Positions 61,018-64,000 of a stretch of DNA of 64,000 bases are shown in pieces (within the stretch, counting starts at the first letter, position 1; each line of letters begins with the position of its first letter). The position numbers and the translations under genes are program-made. The stretch comes from an uncultured Oscillibacter sp. Lineage in GTDB: Bacteria; Bacillota; Clostridia; Oscillospirales; Oscillospiraceae. The notes under the pieces are model-generated. The model ran no database searches. It saw nothing but the letters and a program-made list of their open reading frames with translations, and was not told where the DNA came from. The stretch is taken from the NCBI GenBank assembly GCA_910583695.1, contig CAJTZL010000007.1, positions 1-64,000 on the forward strand, in the 5' to 3' direction.

Positions 61018-61884
61018 TCAGAGCTTCATTTTGGTATCCAGCGCGTCCCGAATGCCGTCGCCGAAGAAGTTGATGCTCAGCACCGTAATCACCAGGGCCA
61101 CCCCGGGAGGCACCCACAGCCAAGGCCGCTGAGAGAGCACGGCAATGGACTGGGCATCGTAGAGAATATTGCCCCAGGAGGCCATGGGGGCCTGTACGCC
61201 CATACCCAGGAAGCTGAGGGAGGACTCCATGATGATGGCGTTGGCGGTTCCAAAGGTCAGGGCGATGAGGATGGGCGCGAAGGTGTTGGGGAGGATGTAC
61301 TTCATCACCGTACGAAAGCTCTTCTCGCCTACCGCCCTGGCGGACTCCACATAGTCCTTTTCTCGGACGGAGAGCACATTGCCGTAGATCAGCCGGGCGA
61401 ACTGCGGCCAGCCCAGAACGCCGATGACCAGCGTGACCGTGAGCACCGACGGCCCCACCACCGACACCAGAACCAAAATCAAAATGATGGAGGGGAAGGA
61501 CATGAAGATGTCGGCGCAGCGCATCACCACGGTCTCCAGGATTCCCCGGAAGTACCCGGCGGCGAGCCCAAGGGGGACGCCTACGGCCACGCTGATAGCG
61601 GTGGACAGGATGCCCACGGCCAGGGACACCCGTCCCCCATAGATCAGCCGGGCCAGCAGGTCCCGTCCAATCTCATCGGTGCCCAGGGGATGCAGGACGC
61701 TGGGGTCTGCGCCAAAGGCGGCTACATCAGAAGTGTAAGGGTCCAAGGGAAACAGCATGGGCAGGAGGACCACCAGCAGAATTTCAAGGATCAGGACACA
61801 AAGCCCGGCCATGGCCAGCTTGTGGGCTCGGAAGCGGCGGAACACATCCCGCATGTAGGAGCCGGAGGTTTTGGAAGTGGACAT
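61018..61884 (-). CDS. oppC: Peptide ABC transporter permease OppC/DppC
   Basis: 288 residues; the ATG at 61884 follows AAGGAGGGG. About six helices, the N-terminal OppC region, HPLGTDEIGRDLLARLIYGGRVSL near 85, and the permease EAA loop ESARAVGEKSFRTVMKYILPN. It pairs with OppB. Confidence 0.93.
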   Translation of the reverse strand: MSTSKTSGSYMRDVFRRFRAHKLAMAGLCVLILEILLVVLLPMLFPLDPYTSDVAAFGADPSVLHPLGTDEIGRDLLARLIYGGRVSLAVGILSTAISVAVGVPLGLAAGYFRGILETVVMRCADIFMSFPSIILILVLVSVVGPSVLTVTLVIGVLGWPQFARLIYGNVLSVREKDYVESARAVGEKSFRTVMKYILPNTFAPILIALTFGTANAIIMESSLSFLGMGVQAPMASWGNILYDAQSIAVLSQRPWLWVPPGVALVITVLSINFFGDGIRDALDTKMKL

Positions 61885-61901
61885 CAATTGGCCCCTCCTT
61901 C

Positions 61902-62855
61902 TTATTGATTGCGAATCCGGGGATCAAGCACGCTGTAAATCAGGTCGGTAAGCAGGTTGCCCAGCAGTACCGCTACGGCCACAAAGACCGTGATGCCCAT
62001 AATGGCGGGGTAGTCTCGAGCGGTGATGGACATGACCATCAGGCTTCCCAGCCCCGGCCAGCCGAAGATTTGCTCCGTGACCACGGCTCCGCCGATCAGG
62101 AAGGGAATCATCATTCCCAGCTCCGTGACCACCGGAATCAGCGCGTTCCGCAGCGCGTGGCGGACCAGAACCTTGTTCTCCCGCAGGCCCTTGGCCCGGG
62201 CGGTGCGGACGTAGTCCTCTGAGAGAACCTCCAGCATACTCCCGCGTGTCTGACGGATAAGCCGCCCCACCTGCTGAATAGACAGCACCATGGCCGGGAG
62301 GATCAGATGCTTCAGCAGCATCGGCAAGGTGCGGATGCCGGAGGTGTCGTACATGCCGCCGATGGGCAGCAGCTTGAGCCGGACGGAGAACAGGTAGATC
62401 AGCAGCAGCCCGGCGAAGAAGTTGGGCGTGGCGGAGCCGACGAAGGACAGGCCGGAGGAAATGTAGTCCCAACCGGAATAGGGTTTATAGGCGGACATAA
62501 TCCCCAGAGGCACAGCTACCAGGACCGAGAAAATCGTAGCTGAAAAGGTAAGAACCAGTGTAGGACCCAAACGCTCCAGAATCATACCCAGCACCGGCAG
62601 ATTTGTGCGGTAGGAATAGCCCATATTTCCCTGGAGCAACTGCTTGAGCCAGTTGAAATACTGAACAAATACGTTTTTGTCCAAGCCGTACTCCACCCGT
62701 TTACGGGCAATTTCCTCGGCGGTGATATAGGGATTGCTCAGCAGCATATCCAGGGGGCTTCCCTCTGCCAGGGAAGACAGCAGGTACACGAGAATTGTAA
62801 TGCCGATAAACGTGGGGATGGCGATGAGCAGCCGTTTGACAATGTACTTTTTCAT
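61902..62855 (-). CDS. oppB: Peptide ABC transporter permease OppB/DppB
   Basis: 317 residues from the ATG at 62855 (GGAGG five bases upstream). OppB features: VYLLSSLAEGSPLDMLLSNPYIT, IRQTRGSMLEVLSEDYVRTARAKGLRENKVLVRHALRNALIPVV (EAA loop), and GSLMVMSITARDYPAIMG. Its start overlaps the stop of the SorC regulator gene. Confidence 0.93.
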   Translation of the reverse strand: MKKYIVKRLLIAIPTFIGITILVYLLSSLAEGSPLDMLLSNPYITAEEIARKRVEYGLDKNVFVQYFNWLKQLLQGNMGYSYRTNLPVLGMILERLGPTLVLTFSATIFSVLVAVPLGIMSAYKPYSGWDYISSGLSFVGSATPNFFAGLLLIYLFSVRLKLLPIGGMYDTSGIRTLPMLLKHLILPAMVLSIQQVGRLIRQTRGSMLEVLSEDYVRTARAKGLRENKVLVRHALRNALIPVVTELGMMIPFLIGGAVVTEQIFGWPGLGSLMVMSITARDYPAIMGITVFVAVAVLLGNLLTDLIYSVLDPRIRNQ

Positions 62856-63844
62856 AAGCACCTCCCATGCTGACCGTCGGCTTCGCTTCCCGGGGTGCCG
62901 GGTTTCTCCAGCAGCTTCCGGGCCAGCAGGCTGTCCACGATCAAGACATCAATACAGCCTGTCCGCAGGGCTCCCAACACTGCGTCTGCCTTGCACAGCC
63001 CTCCGGCCACCGCTATCACATAGGGAATGTGTTTCAGTGTTTCCATATCCACGCCGATGGCCCGGTCAAAAGCCGGCCCCAGGCCCTTCCCCTCCAGGGT
63101 GTATCGGTTCAGGGCGACCTCGCCGGCACAATTCCCCTGGGCCGCCTGTGCCAGTTCCTCCTCGTCCGCCGCTCCCAGCTTGTGGACGGCGCAGCCGGGC
63201 ACCAATCTCCCGATACCGACCAAGGCGATGTCGCATGTCGCGAAGGAGTCCATGGTGCGGCGGATGTCTGGAAGGCTCAGCGCCTCTTCCCGTCCGGCAG
63301 ATGAGAGGCCAGGGGCGTAGAGCAGAGAGCAGCCGCAGGAGAGCTTTTTGGCCAGCAGACGGGCGGTGGTGTCTGGACGGATGACGTTGGCCTGGCGGCG
63401 GGTGTTCAGCGTTCCCACCAGTTGCACCACTTGACACAAGCTCTTCACCTGGGTTCTCATGCAGGCCACCAATTGGCTCAACGTGCTGCCGCAGGAGATG
63501 CCTACCGTCTGCCGGTTGGCGATGAAGGTCTCCAGGTACCGTGCGCCTTTTTTACAAAGCTCCAAGCTGCTTTGCTCCGGATAGGCGTCTACTCCGGCGA
63601 CTACGGCGCGGCAGAGGCCGAAGCGCCGCTCCAGTGCGTCCTCCAAGGCCAAGCACCCGCTGTCACCCCCGTTGATCTGAATGGTGACAACGCCCAAGTC
63701 CACTAAGGATTTGATGATGCGGTTGATCCGTTGGCGGCTGCAGTTGAGCTTGACAGCGATCTGTTCCTGGGTCATTCCAGAGACGTAATACCAGTTGGCG
63801 ATCTTCACCAAGTTCTCCCGCCCAAATTGCTCAATGTCATTCAC
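62852..63844 (-). CDS. SorC/DeoR-type transcriptional regulator (sugar-binding domain)
   Basis: 330 residues from the GTG at 63844 (AAGGAGG upstream). N-terminal HTH: NWYYVSGMTQEQIAVKLNCSRQRINRIIKSL. The sugar-phosphate-binding domain contains VGISCGSTLSQLVACM, VQLVGTLNTRR, LLAKKLSC, DIALVGIGRL and VIAVAGGLCKADAVLGAL. SorC proteins usually respond to phosphorylated sugars. Here the gene leads and overlaps a peptide-import operon, so control of peptide use by a sugar-phosphate signal, or a non-peptide ligand for OppA, is possible. Confidence 0.9.
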   Translation of the reverse strand: MNDIEQFGRENLVKIANWYYVSGMTQEQIAVKLNCSRQRINRIIKSLVDLGVVTIQINGGDSGCLALEDALERRFGLCRAVVAGVDAYPEQSSLELCKKGARYLETFIANRQTVGISCGSTLSQLVACMRTQVKSLCQVVQLVGTLNTRRQANVIRPDTTARLLAKKLSCGCSLLYAPGLSSAGREEALSLPDIRRTMDSFATCDIALVGIGRLVPGCAVHKLGAADEEELAQAAQGNCAGEVALNRYTLEGKGLGPAFDRAIGVDMETLKHIPYVIAVAGGLCKADAVLGALRTGCIDVLIVDSLLARKLLEKPGTPGSEADGQHGRCL

Positions 63845-63876
63845 AGCTCCACCTCCTTCACACTTTCAGGTATATC

Positions 63877-63892
63877 CATTACATTTGTAATG
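63877..63892. promoter_or_regulatory. Palindromic operator upstream of the SorC-opp operon
   Basis: On the minus strand CATTACA-AA-TGTAATG is a perfect seven-base inverted repeat located downstream of the -10 element, a standard place for autorepression by the SorC protein. Confidence 0.6.
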
Positions 63893-63916
63893 CGACCTCT
63901 CCCCTTTGTCAGCCGT

Positions 63917-63945
63917 ATACTAAACCACTTTCTTCCAGTTGTCAA
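63917..63945 (-). promoter_or_regulatory. Sigma-A promoter of the SorC-opp operon
   Basis: On the minus strand -35 TTGACA (63,940-63,945), 17-base spacer, -10 TAGTAT (63,917-63,922). Confidence 0.65.
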
Positions 63946-64000
63946 CCGCAGAAATAAATTTTGTCGAAGGCATGGATGAACGCAGTAACTTGTTGTTCGA

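Noticed and set aside
1..64000. CRISPR arrays, tRNA or rRNA genes, replication origin
   Set aside because: No regularly spaced direct repeats, cloverleaf-like conserved arms, rRNA sequence or DnaA-box cluster was recognised.

Overview
The window looks like a chromosome segment of a Gram-positive, GC-rich gut Clostridium relative, most like Oscillospiraceae (Oscillibacter / Flavonifractor / Intestinimonas type). The evidence is strong AGGAGG ribosome binding sites, several lipobox lipoproteins, SpaA/Cna_B surface repeats, 2-hydroxyacyl-CoA dehydratase genes and TRAP, Liv and Opp importers. No rRNA, tRNA, CRISPR array or origin was seen. The genus is inferred, not measured.

Layout. (1) 1-6,710, minus strand: zinc alcohol dehydrogenase, then E1 alpha, E1 beta, E2 and E3 of an acetoin/2-oxoacid dehydrogenase complex. 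The E3 gene runs in frame into a Cna_B repeat array that is itself frameshifted. (2) 6,859-14,772, plus: flavodoxin-like protein, membrane-anchored sugar-binding-like sensor, small protein, YesM-type kinase, YesN-type regulator, then a TRAP transporter. (3) 14,919-16,638: GntR regulator and lipoate-protein ligase, which can supply the lipoyl group for the E2 of block 1. (4) 16,640-18,050: mobile-element debris (IS200 end, large serine recombinase and DDE transposase fragments). (5) 18,051-34,314: a carboxylate-catabolism island. Two divergent sigma-54 promoters (20,611-20,627 minus and 20,937-20,953 plus) flank a candidate enhancer. They would drive alcohol dehydrogenase-FabZ-like on one side and (R)-2-hydroxyacyl-CoA dehydratase, its activator and a CoA-transferase on the other. 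TRAP transporter, SDR and a PAS/AAA+ sigma-54 activator follow. Convergent to them are 3-hydroxyacyl-CoA dehydrogenase, thiolase and enoyl-CoA hydratase. (6) 34,462-38,077: a large BTAD-type regulator and a small hypothetical protein. (7) 38,080-39,482: a second debris zone with a broken HTH gene and a small IS200-derived element sharing the end sequence of block 4. (8) 39,610-48,343: a divergent ketoacid reductoisomerase-like gene, a GntR regulator with matching operators at two promoters, a PLP-dependent lyase, a cyclase-family hydrolase and a complete branched-chain amino acid ABC importer. (9) 48,920-55,396: DeoR regulator, then methylthioribose kinase-like, isomerase-like, 2-hydroxyacid dehydrogenase, FGGY kinase and class II aldolase, resembling a 5-deoxypentose / methylthioribose (DHAP-shunt) salvage operon. 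(10) 55,541-55,701: a foldback MITE. (11) 55,729-63,844, minus: a SorC regulator leading an oligopeptide ABC importer and an M20 dipeptidase.

Together the genes describe a fermenter that imports organic acids, amino acids and peptides through several binding-protein systems, with a dedicated regulator beside almost every catabolic module. The most notable items are the sigma-54 divergent control of the dehydratase island, the lpd-Cna_B chimera, and the GntR-controlled reductoisomerase-like module.
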